In this document: piece by piece, positions 35,661-45,716 of the stretch | Layout: each line of letters begins with the position of its first letter | Numbering within the stretch: the first letter of the stretch is position 1 | From: Cryptomeria japonica | Lineage: Eukaryota; Streptophyta; Pinopsida; Cupressales; Cupressaceae | Assembly (NCBI RefSeq): GCF_030272615.1 | Contig: NC_081414.1 | Coordinates: forward strand, 767,512,153 to 767,576,152 | Reading direction: 5' to 3' | DNA: 64,000 bases | Notes under the pieces: model-generated | Database searches by the model: none | Told to the model about the DNA's origin: nothing | Seen by the model: the letters and a program-made list of their open reading frames with translations, nothing else | Made by a program: the position numbers and the translations under genes

Positions 35661-35977
35661 AGTCATTTTATAATGCAAAAATAATATAACATTAAACTTG
35701 AACTAGATCATAGAAGCAAATAAAAATATTACATATACGAACAAGCTACATGTTAGAATTAAAAGATTGATTGAATGTTCATGACAAACAAGGTACTCTA
35801 CAATAAAAAATATAATGCAAATATGTATATATAAATCAAGTTATAAGATGTCAAATCTATCTAAGGGTATATATGTCAATATAATAAAAAATGTAAAAGT
35901 TGTCTAAGAGTTTCCAACTCTTTCAAAATATTCAAAGTATTGCATAAAACTTTAAGAAACATGATAAACATATTCAA

Positions 35978-36246
35978 CTATATCATTTTCTGCAAATATT
36001 TTAATGGCCACCTTGTGAAGGTTCCCTCTTTCTTTTTTAGATGAACGACTCCATCTATTTTGTCTTCATAAGGAAGAGGTATGTTACTTGTGACTGTTAA
36101 AATGTTCACATTTGCATCACCCGTTCCTTTTAAGTTTACTCCATGTAGAATAGATAGGGAGAGAATCTTCACAATGCCAACAACAACACTATCAAATGGA
36201 TCCAACAACCTAACTTTATCACCTTCATTGAATTTATCAATGCGTT
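35978..36246 (-). pseudogene. C-terminal exon of a CACTA-associated plant transposon protein
   Basis: Minus strand, after an acceptor-like TTTTTGTAG at about 36247: RIDKFNEGDKVRLLDPFDSV, then GIVKILSLSILHGV, VNILTVTSNIPLPYED and FTRWPLKYLQ before a stop at 35978. The pattern (hydrophobic strand with V-G-x-V, V-x-V-x6-P-P, final WPLKYL) resembles the C-terminal domain of proteins encoded by plant CACTA/EnSpm elements. The rest of the gene is not recognisable here. Assignment is by remembered pattern and needs a profile search. Confidence 0.5.
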
Positions 36247-36719
36247 TCTACAAAAAGAAAAAAATAACACATTATATTAATAGATATGTAATGATTACCC
36301 TTATTTGCATAATAAAATAACCATTAATTTAATATTACGTGTATTAAAATAACTACAAGAATTTTTTTTAAAATTTCAATGATTCTACAATTGAAAAAAA
36401 AGACATCTAGCAGACCAAAGTTATGAATTCACTGTATTAGTCATACAATTATAAGAAATACTGCAATGCTAGTAAAAGTAGTTTTATGCACACATTTTCT
36501 TATATTATTCTACATAACAGTCTGATTACAGACGTTATTTTGTGTCATACACTTAGTGCCAAGTTCTGAAACCTATTGGGTTGGATGGTGGCGTGAATCC
36601 ACTTTATTTTGTCATTCGAATCACCTAATTCCATTAAGTATTGGTTGAGATATTCACATTTTAGTGGAAAGATGTCAAAACCCTCATTAGGGTAACCCGA
36701 GAGGCATTAAAATGTAACC

Positions 36720-37240
36720 AAAAAAGCCTTTCGATGAAAGAGTGATGTTGAGGAAATAAAAAAGGCACCTAGCGGCACTAAAGTTTCATCGAAAACCCAA
36801 CATCGATGAAAATAACAACGGTCTTGCCGAAGCAAACTTTTTCGATAAAAAGATGATGTCGGAAGAATCAAATGAACTCTTGGCGAAGGCAAAGTTTCAT
36901 CGAAATATGTATTACGATGGAATCATGCCAACTTTAAAGGAAATGAACTCGTCGATAAAACAAGGGTTTTGATGAATGGGATAAACAACTTATTGAAGCA
37001 ACATGTTCCATCGAAACAAAAAGAAAGCGAGACAAACACATCAGCTTGACCCTAAAAGTATCTATCAAAAGATCGAGTTCCATCGAAGTATCCGGTTCAA
37101 TGAAAATGGGCATGATCTCATAGAGATGGTCTCATCGATGAAAATCACATGTTGGTGAAATCCCAAAAGCATTTGCCGAAGCACGAGACTCATCGAAGTG
37201 GATATGAAGTGGGGCACTCTAGCCAGAGTCACAAATCAAT
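36720..37240. repeat. Array of TTTCATCGAAA / TTTCGATGAAA motifs
   Basis: About a dozen copies of a 9-11 base dyad in both orientations, some degenerate: near 36728, 36783, 36803, 36837, 36895, 36912, 36950, 36967, 37010, 37081, 37133, 37191 and 37236. It lies between the CACTA-like fragment and the resumed GGATAAG motifs. The spacing is irregular (20-70 bases). Confidence 0.7.
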
Positions 37241-37249
37241 GAAATGGAA

Positions 37250-37330
37250 TTGGGAAGGGGAGAGTGAAAGGGACCCATGGGATAAGAAATGAAGCCTAAA
37301 CACAAAGATGCTTATCCCGCGTGGTATGCG
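37250..37330. repeat. Resumed GGGATAAG / CTTATCCC pair
   Basis: CATGGGATAAGAAATGAAGC and TGCTTATCCCGCGTGG continue the array that ends at 35105, which supports 35109 to at least 36700 being inserted DNA. Confidence 0.7.
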
Positions 37331-40150
37331 GGAATGCTCAATGGTCAAACATAGTGAATGAGGCGTGGACCCGGGGTGCCACTTCTAACAATTGCGGCCA
37401 TCGGATCTTCATAAAAGTGAATCCAATGACCATGTTTTAATCTTCTATTGGGTTGCGCACTTATATGGCGAGATCTTGTGCGTCCATCTGTGCATGACAT
37501 CTCTTGATCAATGACTGAATTTCAATTTTCTTGGTGACCATTGGAGTTTAAATTCTCTCTGTCAGGGGTGGTTGTCAACCCGATGGTCGAGGTCCTCATT
37601 TTCCTCAATCAACGTCCGATCTTGGACCCGATTTCAATGCAACTACCTGATTTGCTTTCCGTAACTCTAGAGGTAGCTTCTTTAGGCCATTTTGATACCG
37701 CCCATGCCTCTTCAACATGACTTGAATAATTTTTGCACCTACAGACGCCATCCAGTGCATTTGCATAGATATTTTCCTTCTTTTGCATAGGGATTTTGCT
37801 CTTCTAGTGATAGAGGACGTCTTTAGAGGCCAGATTCAACATGTTATCAGATTTGTCAGTCTGATCATTTTCTCCTCTCTCAGATTTTGTAACCTAAGCT
37901 AGGTAGGGTTAGGGTTTTCATCAGATGTTCAATTCAAAGTTATGCCTGAACTATAAAGGCAATTTTTGGAATTTTTTGAGCATCTTCTTTATTTTCTCTT
38001 CACCTGAATACTTGTTTTCATAATTTGTAAAAGTATCACTACCTTAAAATTAATAGATTATGCTTATTCTTGCCTAGATTTCAAATCTTGCAAACTGTGT
38101 AATAATTTACCTCTTTGTGTGAATGTATTCTGTTTTGCTTTTCTAGGCTATAAATGCTTGTGTTGATTCCCCTGTGGATGTTGACTATGAACTAGACTCG
38201 GTTCCTCTCTTCATTTTACAAAATTACAACCCTCATTCATGCATACGAGGCCAACTAGGATAGGAATTTGTGCATACTCAGAGATTTTCTGTTGATATTC
38301 TATGGAGATATAGGAAGGAAGATCAAACATTTAATCTAGGTGCAAAAATTTTCTCTTCTTTCATGCAACCCTTCTCTCTCTCTCCGTTTTCCCCATCAAA
38401 ACATAGGTTAGCTTTATCAGTCTTGGGTTGGTCCAACACCTACATCAGATTGGAAAGGAAGCCAACCTTCTTTGGAGACTCAACCTCACTTCTGCAAGTC
38501 CCACACTTGGGAGGTTGTTTCCATGTTTCACAAGGTTGGTGAACACGCCTGTTCACCAAGGGTGCAAACTTTTGTGACAATAATAACCATAATTAATTGA
38601 TTAGTGGGTATGGGTAATTAGGAATTCACATAATCAAGATAATGAATTTGAGTGGTGTTCCCCAATGGCGGGTCCTGAGGAGATGATTTTGGGAAGATAG
38701 ATTTAAGGGAGATGGTTTTGGAATCTATGATTGGAAAGACTGTTGGTATGGTAGATTGACTTCCCTTGTTTGGCTCCAAGGTTGAGGTAGATTCCACATG
38801 AGGCTAGCATGTGATGACACTCTTTCCTGCATGTGTACATTATCCTTATGCCCTGATTTTTTGTTCATGGCTTTGGAAGTTTATTGATTTATGATTTAGC
38901 CATGTGGTGTGATTGGATCTTTGATTCTTGATGTTATCTTGTGGATGTCATGTTGAGTCCCTTGGTTGTTAGGTGTCAGCCTAGTTCTTGAGTGTGATTC
39001 GGAACCCCATGTCATCTCCTAGCATGGAGGTGTTTCCTATTTGGTTCCACATTGCCAGGTGGTTTGACACCTTATTCCATTGGGATATTCTTTGTTAATG
39101 ATAGTGTGTGTCACTATGGATTCTATAATTCTTCATTATGCAATGGGCGTGTAGCTGATTTCTATATACTGAGATTGTTATGTGCAATCATGATGGCATT
39201 GTAAATGTAAAGAAGACTATGTACTTGTATCGTGTACCCTTATGTAATAGGGAATGATATTGATGTAAAGACTATGAGGTTGTAATGATATAAAATGGCG
39301 TATTATCTTATGTTTCTTATTTATGATATTATCATTAAGTTGGATTGGAATCTTGCAAAGAATTAGAGGAATGGATGATTATATTTAGTGTATTTTTGTT
39401 ATGTTCTATGATTCTTAATGTTTAATTGCATGAGTTCTTAATTGGAAGTAAAATGGTACTTACTGCGCTAATCTCATATACATATTTATGGTTACTAATC
39501 TTAATGCATAGAGAGAAGGATAAACTTAATGAAATGATCTAGATTCCTCGTAGGAGAAAGATGAATGTAGTTCATGATGAAGGAATAACGTGGGGTTAGG
39601 AACATTTGATTTGGTGCTTTAAAGAAAACCTAGTAAGTTAATGGGGTTATATAATTATGCATGGGTATATCATAATCTCATGATAAGAAAGTATGAGTAG
39701 AACTTAATGTATTGCATGTTATGGTTTATTTGATGTAGCTATGTTATTGTGTTGTTACTTGCAAGTAGTGACATTAAGGTACCCTAGGGAAAGAATGAAT
39801 GGATGTTACATGTGTTAAGATTAAAATGCTGATTCCGCTTGCGTTAATTGTTAATATTGGCTATGGTTATGTTCACATTGGTTTAAGAATTCTTATGAAG
39901 TCAACTTATATTTAGAAGATTTGATAGTTTATTATGCTGCAATATAGACGACTTTAAAAAAAAATTCTCTCTATTTTTTAGTTAGTTTTGTTATTTTCTC
40001 TAGCGTAATTTGGCGGGCATTACACATTCTCTACCAAACCCTATACTGTATAGAGTGATTGCGGGTTTTTTCTTAAACCAGAATCATATATTCACATCCT
40101 TAGGTGCTAATTATTGAGAATAACACATTCTCTTAACAGTTAATTGAATT

Positions 40151-40385
40151 ACGTCCAAGGGGTTGAGCTTAACTAGTTAAAACACTGGGTTCTCACTGTG
40201 GAGACCCAAGTTCAATTCCCATTAAGGAAATCTAAAAGTGGAAATCTAAGCTGTGACTCTTGGCCTTCCATAAAGATGGGGAAGGTCTTGGGTCAATCTA
40301 ACAATAATAATAATAATAATAATTCAAAATATTGCGGCTTTGGCCTATTACCTATAAAAACAAAAAAAAAAAACAAACAAAAAAT
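40151..40385 (+). mobile_element. tRNA-derived SINE, 235 bp, with 13-bp TSD
   Basis: Flanked by AGTTAATTGAATT at 40138-40150 and 40386-40398. The A box lies in GAGCTTAACTAGTTAAAAC (40165-40183), the B box AGTTCAATTCC at 40209-40219. The 3' end carries an (AAT) run (40302-40321) and an A-rich tail (about 40356-40385). The paralogous LTR at about 48178-48190 has the empty target (ATTAATTGAATT). Polymerase III promoter, A-rich tail and TSD together identify a SINE mobilised by a LINE. Confidence 0.9.
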
Positions 40386-41653
40386 AGTTAATTGAATTCT
40401 CAAACCTTGTTTAACATCGTTGAGTAAATTAACATGATTTTCTTACTCCATATTGTTCAAAACTTAGTAAAATCAAACAAGAACTTAAGGTTTTTTAGAA
40501 TATACCAAATTCCTACTCTAGAGTGCCCAACTCACAGTCAAAACCTTTTAGTAATAGAAAGTATTTCTGCATTTTCTTTTCTCCATTAATTCCTCCATGA
40601 ATTCGAACTCTAAAAGAAAGAATGGAATAATAAACAAGCTTGTTTGTTTCTGTCAATCTAACATGACCTAAAATTCGGTTAAACTTGACTAGAATTTTAT
40701 TCTTGTGTAGCTTCCCACTATTGTGAACCCCCTCTTAGCTTCTATGAGGAAGGATAACCTACTAGATTGGTTGTCATTCAGCTAACTGAAGGAAAATGAC
40801 ATCAATTTATAGAGCTCTTTTCCTCCAAACTTTCCATGATCAAAATAATATCGTTAGAAACACTTCCTTCCCAAAACCACTATATATTTCACAAAAAAAT
40901 GAGGTGTTTCATTTCCTTTCGCCCTAATTCCTTTCAATCATGAGAATTTTATTTCCCCATTCCTCACGCCATTTCCATGACATACGTCGGCGTCGACAAT
41001 CACCTCCAATATAGAATTGTCATGCCACAAACCTGACTCTCCTCTTTTCTTCTAGAAGAATTGATTATTTTTACATTTGATTTTATTCATTCTCTTTCAA
41101 TATAAATAAAATATGAATGCCGTGGTTTCACTCAGGTTTGCCCGATAAAATATTACCATGACATTATGTTAAGCATTTGATTAATATGCATTGAGATAAA
41201 AAAAATAGGTTGGTGTTTAATTCAACATCCTTGCTTTGTGCTACTTATACTTTAGTGGCTAAAGAATGATTTAGGACAATTTAATTCAATATTAAAGTTC
41301 CACTTTTTTTATATACTTGGATATATTTTAAAATAACTATAATAGAATTGGCCAATTACTTTGCACAAAAGGACCTTACGTTGCAAGAACATAAGAATTA
41401 TATATTCATATATTTATATATATGAATTTATATATCCTATGTATACTTGTCTATGGGGGCACGTATACGAACGCATATACATACTCTCATATACATGTAT
41501 TCGCATATGATATATATAAATATATGTTTATATATTTACGTTATCAAACATGAGCCATGACATTTTTTTTAATTTAATTATTAAGAATAATAATAGATAG
41601 TCAAACTAACTTGGAAACCAACCAATTAATTAGAGTCATGAAACCCTAAAACC

Positions 41654-41663
41654 TCTATATATA
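41654..41663 (-). promoter_or_regulatory. TATA-like box of the old chromovirus LTR
   Basis: Minus strand GGTATATATAGAGG, about 470 bases into the LTR. Distance and orientation suit the U3 promoter of the minus-strand element. Confidence 0.45.
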
Positions 41664-42269
41664 CCAATTAGGGTTACCTGATGTGAGAGTTGACGAAAAA
41701 AATAATCAAGAGATGACCTGACTCACTTATGGTTGGGGTTCCTTGATGGCATAAGTTTTCTTTCATTAGCTCCAACCTGATGATAGTTCTCCTCCCTTCT
41801 CGAACGACAAAAAACTCTTGCACACACTTGGCCAGTTCAAATGGTTAACCTAAAATCTTCATAACTCCGACCTTTCAAAAATATTATTAACAAAAGTAAA
41901 AACATCTTAAATATCATCATGCCAAATATCAAAACATCAATTTAACAGTTGTAATTCACCATTTCACTGAACTGAGCACAAATACCATCTAGAGAATCAT
42001 CACTCCATTATAACATAAATATCTAGGGCACAATTGACATCATGTAAATATCACATAAAGGAATTAGGACACAAACAACATGGAAAGAATGCAACATAAA
42101 AACAACTAGGGCACAAATAGGATGTAACTTATCCTTCCCCTTGTGAATCATTATCCTCGATGATTTATAGTATCTTTTATTTTTACAAACATGAAAGTAA
42201 CATTGTTTATCCAGTATTAAAAGAAACAGGTTCAACAATTGAAAACATTAACAAATGAGGGAATCTTTG

Positions 42270-44160
42270 ATGGATCTAATTATAATCTTCCCAGGTGGCA
42301 TTGTTCTCATAGTACTGATTCCACTGGACCTAGAACTAAGTGGCCTCCCAATTGTGTAAGCCACACTTACATACCTCAAGTAAATGGGATTGCTCAATGA
42401 TGATCTCCCTTAGGTCCTATATTTGCAAGAAGTTCCAATCAATCATGTGTAAAAAATTAGATACATACTTTTTTAGATAAGAAACATGAAATATATCATG
42501 CAACCGAGCAAGAGTTGGTGGGAGAGTAATTTTGTAGGCGACTAGGTTAATGATCTCTAGGACTTCAAAGGGTCCTACATATTGTGGAGCTAGTTTGGAA
42601 GACTTTCCAAATTTTATGGTACTCTTGTTAGGTTTTACTCGTAGAAGCACTTTCTCTCCCACCATAAGCTATCTAGGAGTACGCTTTGCATCTGCATATC
42701 TTTTTTGTCAATAGTTATCTTTTGCTATCCTTTTTTTGATTAGCCTTACTTGCTCCTCTATTTCTGAGAGAATTTATGGATCAAGGGTTATCCTATCTTC
42801 TATCTTATCCCAACTCATAGGAGTTCTACACCTCCTTCCATATAGCGCTTCGAAAGGTGTCATCTTAATGGATGGCTACTAGGAAAATTCAACCAAGGGA
42901 AGATAATCTTGCCATTTGTACTATTGATCAATGCAGTACATTTGTAAAAGATCCTCTAAAACTCAATTGACTTTTTTTGTCTCGCCATTTGTTTCAAGGT
43001 GATATGCGAAGCTAATGTTCAACCGAGTTCCTAAGGCTACAAATAGAGTTTGTCAAAATTTGAATGTCATTCTGGCATCCCTATGTGAGATTATTTTCTT
43101 TGGTACTCCATGTAACCAAAATATTTCTTGCACAAATTTATAGGTTGTGATAGGTGCTCCATCTGATAGGTTGTCCGGAATAAAGTGAGCTACTTTGGTT
43201 AATCTGTCAACCACTACTAGAATGGCATTATGTTTATTTCTGGACATAGGAAATCCATGGACAAAGTCCATGCTGATTATTTACCATTTTTCAGTTAGGT
43301 ACCACATCAGGTTGTAACAACCCTGCTAGGTGTTGATGTTCAACTTTAACTCGTTGACATTTGAAACAACTAGCCACAAACCTTGTGGAATCCTTTTTCA
43401 TCCTTTACAAAAATGTAAAGGTTTGACATTAGCTAGAAGTTTAGTAATTCCTAGATGTCTGAAGTAGGGTGCAAAGTGTACTTCTTTCCACACTAAATTT
43501 CTTAATTCAGTAGACTCAGGTATATATATCCTACCTTGGTATCTTAGAAGTCCATCAATTTCAATCCAGAAACCTTCATACCTTGGATCTTGGAGATCAA
43601 GTTGTAGGGCTTCTTTAACCTGTTGCAATATATATCCCCTCCTAACAATTGTAGGACATGATTTATGAAACTAGTATGTATTGTAGTAATGGCACTGACA
43701 TGGTGTCGACGACTCAATGTGTCTGTCACTCATTTTTCTTTACCCTTATGTAGCTGATCTCAAAATCAAGACAATAACCACCATCTCTATCATGCATTGA
43801 GATTGGGTTGAGTGAAGATGTATCCAACCTTTGGCGCTCTAACTGAAGCTTGAATAGTTTACCTAGCAAATAGTGATGTCACATTTGAAAGGCCTGAACT
43901 ATCGCTGCGAGCTCTAGATCATGCAATGCATAATTTTGTTCATAGTTTATAAGCTTCTAGGACTCTTATGCTATTACCTGTCCATTCTGCATGGGGACTT
44001 TTCTTAGTCCTTCCTATAAAGCATTAGTTACTACTATAAAATGGTCTTCGAGATTTGGCACCTTTAGGATTGGATTGGTGTCATGGTCAACTTCTCTTTG
44101 AGGAGATCAAAAGCAGCTTGGCATTTTTCAGATCACTCAAATATATTTTTCCATGTTAAT
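42270..44160 (-). pseudogene. RNase H-integrase-chromodomain remnant of the old chromovirus
   Basis: Right to left: RNase H remnants (QNGQVIA, NYEQNYALHDLELAAIV, VTDTLSRRHHVSA), integrase zinc-binding part (HFAPYFRHLGITK), core MDFVHGFPMSRNKHNAILVV with VDRLTKVAHFIPD, SHRDARMTFKF in place of the usual SDRD, NGETKKVN, FEALYGRRCRTPMSWDK, then VGEKVLLRVKPNKSTIKFGK, APQYVGPFEVLEIINLVAYK and HDIFHVSYLKKYV. A chromodomain-like tail (VQWNQYYENNATWEDYN) ends it. Most of the integrase is in one phase with many stops. RT and everything upstream are missing. Confidence 0.88.
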
Positions 44161-45702
44161 TATTTAATTCAATTCACTCTTAGAATTATTGATATCCTCA
44201 AGCTGTCCATGATTAACTGTTCTCTAGCTTTATTCACATGATTAGATTTTCATAATTAACATACTCAGCTAATCTAACTGATATCACTCAAACCTAAGTT
44301 TTGACTTTCCATTTGCTAGTTATTACACAATTATTCTCTTATCTAAGAATCATTATCATAATCAGTGGTAGGTTCTTCCTGATCATCAAATCAAAAAGAT
44401 TGAGAGAGTATCCTAGAGTGAGAAGCCAAAGGTCTTTCTGACCTTATGTCTCTTTTCTTCTAAGGTCACTTTCTCAATTGAATCTTTGGTTGACTCAATT
44501 AAAGTGTGCTTCCAATTGTTTTCTAGTTAGTGGGGCCATCTGCACCTCTCTTCCAAAGTCATCGGATAACTTCTGCTAGGGTTTCATTATCAAGTGAAAA
44601 ATATTAAGATTAAAGTAATCATACATGGTTCAGATCATCTATAGTCAATTGAGATTCAGTTAATAGCCCTTTTTTTTACGGTTCAATGCCCTAACCAGGG
44701 TTTCCAAAGTGCTAGGTTTCACAACTTCTATCGTTAGAAGAAATAGATTACGATCTATATTAATATAAAACTTGAGCCTTTTGATATAAATATAACTACT
44801 TTGATCAAAGTTGCAATTTGATCTATTGCTCTTCAACAAAATAGGAATCTAGCCGATTCATCTAAAGGAAAGTTAGTTTTTTATAACCAAAGCATGGAAC
44901 ATATAGAATTCTTTTCACTATAAATAGGTATTCAAATGGAAACTTTCATTTTCAATAAATGGTAAAGGTTTAGAGATTAAAATCATTAAGCTTCCCAATT
45001 GGAGATTTTTTGTATCAAGTCTTGACATAGTTGAAAAGAGGAAGAGCTTTATCAAGGCTTTTCCTTCTTTGCTTAGACTTGGTAGTCTCTTCTACCCCCT
45101 TCCTACTAGAAGTGGTCTAACCCTGGATGAGGGTGAAAATTGGGGATGAGATTCAGTTTCCATCATTGTCATCTGAGCCTAGTGTTTAGGACCTACACAA
45201 ACTAGTCAATCATACACTATGGGTATCCCCCAACTAGTAAGACACTTCTAACAAGAGATGTATCTGGTTCTAGTGATCTGACGGTCGCTAGTATTATGCA
45301 CCACCACCTTGGCCAAGGTTTTTAACATTTCAAGCATGTTAAACCCGTTTTCAATAATCACCACTCTTGCTTGACTTGTACATACTGCAGTGCAATTGAT
45401 TCACACAACAATTGGGTATAGTTGACCCACTTGCCCTTATTCCATTTAATTATAAATAGTCTTATATCTACTAACATTAATGCTCTTCAATGACCTTCAT
45501 GGTACCCTTACATTAATGGTCAACCTACTGTTGTCTACCGATTCTTACAAACTCTACTACCTCAAGTTTACCATTAGTTAAGTTATTCATTACATTTTAA
45601 TTTGTTGATCGAGAAAATACAATCCCAATTACAATAAAGTTGATTCAGTTTTTTATCTCAAAGTGTCTGATGGCAAGCCCGAGGTTTAGTGTCAAACCCA
45701 GT
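44161..45702. other. Unrecognised stretch between PBS and RNase H remnant
   Basis: By position this should hold leader, gag, protease and RT of the old chromovirus, but at 1.5 kb it is too short and no motif is visible on either strand. Internal deletion is likely. Confidence 0.45.
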
Positions 45703-45714
45703 GCTTTGATACTA
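45703..45714 (-). other. Diverged primer binding site of the old chromovirus
   Basis: Minus strand TAGTATCAAAGC, two mismatches from TGGTATCAGAGC, two bases inside the LTR end (minus ATGTTACA). Confidence 0.6.
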
Positions 45715-45716
45715 TA

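Larger units (their letters stand above)
35109..36710. mobile_element. CACTA (EnSpm)-like transposon fragment
   Basis: The left end CACTAGTACAAAAACTACAA is a typical CACTA terminus. Behind it come subterminal TTAGTCAT repeats (35250-35660) and a transposon-type exon (36246-35978, minus). It interrupts the GGATAAG array, which resumes near 37258. The right terminus was not found, so the end coordinate is approximate. A 3-bp TSD cannot be shown. Confidence 0.55.
19731..40024 (+). mobile_element. 20.3-kb compound insertion with TG...CA ends and 5-bp TSD
   Basis: Left end TGTAGTGTCCCTCC, right end GGCGGGCATTACA, flanked by CATTC at 19726-19730 and 40025-40029. The uninterrupted paralog (ATTCTCTATCAAACTCTG at about 48065) shows the pre-insertion state. 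The ends form an imperfect inverted repeat (TGTARTG.CCC.CC), as in many long plant LTRs. After removing the nested chromovirus, about 8.2 kb remains without a recognisable gag or pol. I found no direct repeat between the arms, so solo LTR, deleted element or chimera are all open. Confidence 0.75.
33447..40024 (+). mobile_element. Right arm of the 20.3-kb insertion
   Basis: Non-coding apart from the CACTA-like fragment. 33447-34370: unremarkable AT-rich DNA. 34380-37330: motif arrays (listed separately). 37340-38000: GC-richer, promoter-like stretch with ACTATAAAGG at about 37948. 38000-40024: AT-rich sequence without motifs that I recognise, ending GGCGGGCATTACA. The arrays upstream of a TATA-like box suggest a U3 of an LTR in plus orientation. 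Confidence 0.45.
40025..42129 (-). mobile_element. 3' LTR of the old chromovirus, right piece
   Basis: 40025-40660 matches 48070-48443 (AACACATTCTCTTAA, AACCTTGTTTAACAT, CTTACTCCATATTGTTCAAA) except for the SINE. 40660-42129 has no second copy in the window because the other LTR is cut by a Copia. A purine tract (minus CAAGGGGAAGG, about 42132-42142) next to 42129 marks the probable LTR start. TA-rich ATATAT runs occupy 41395-41535. Confidence 0.65.

Noticed and set aside
37340-37355. AAACATAGTG as right terminus of the CACTA-like element
   Set aside because: Its complement starts CACTATGTTTG, which matches the left terminus only in the first five bases, and no 3-bp target copy agrees.
38270-38542. 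Plus-strand 90-aa ORF
   Set aside because: Isolated, no recognisable motif, no neighbouring signals beyond chance; left out of the annotation.
40160-40225. tRNA gene at the A/B boxes
   Set aside because: Boxes are present but no cloverleaf can be drawn with paired acceptor arms; TSD and A-rich tail mark a SINE.
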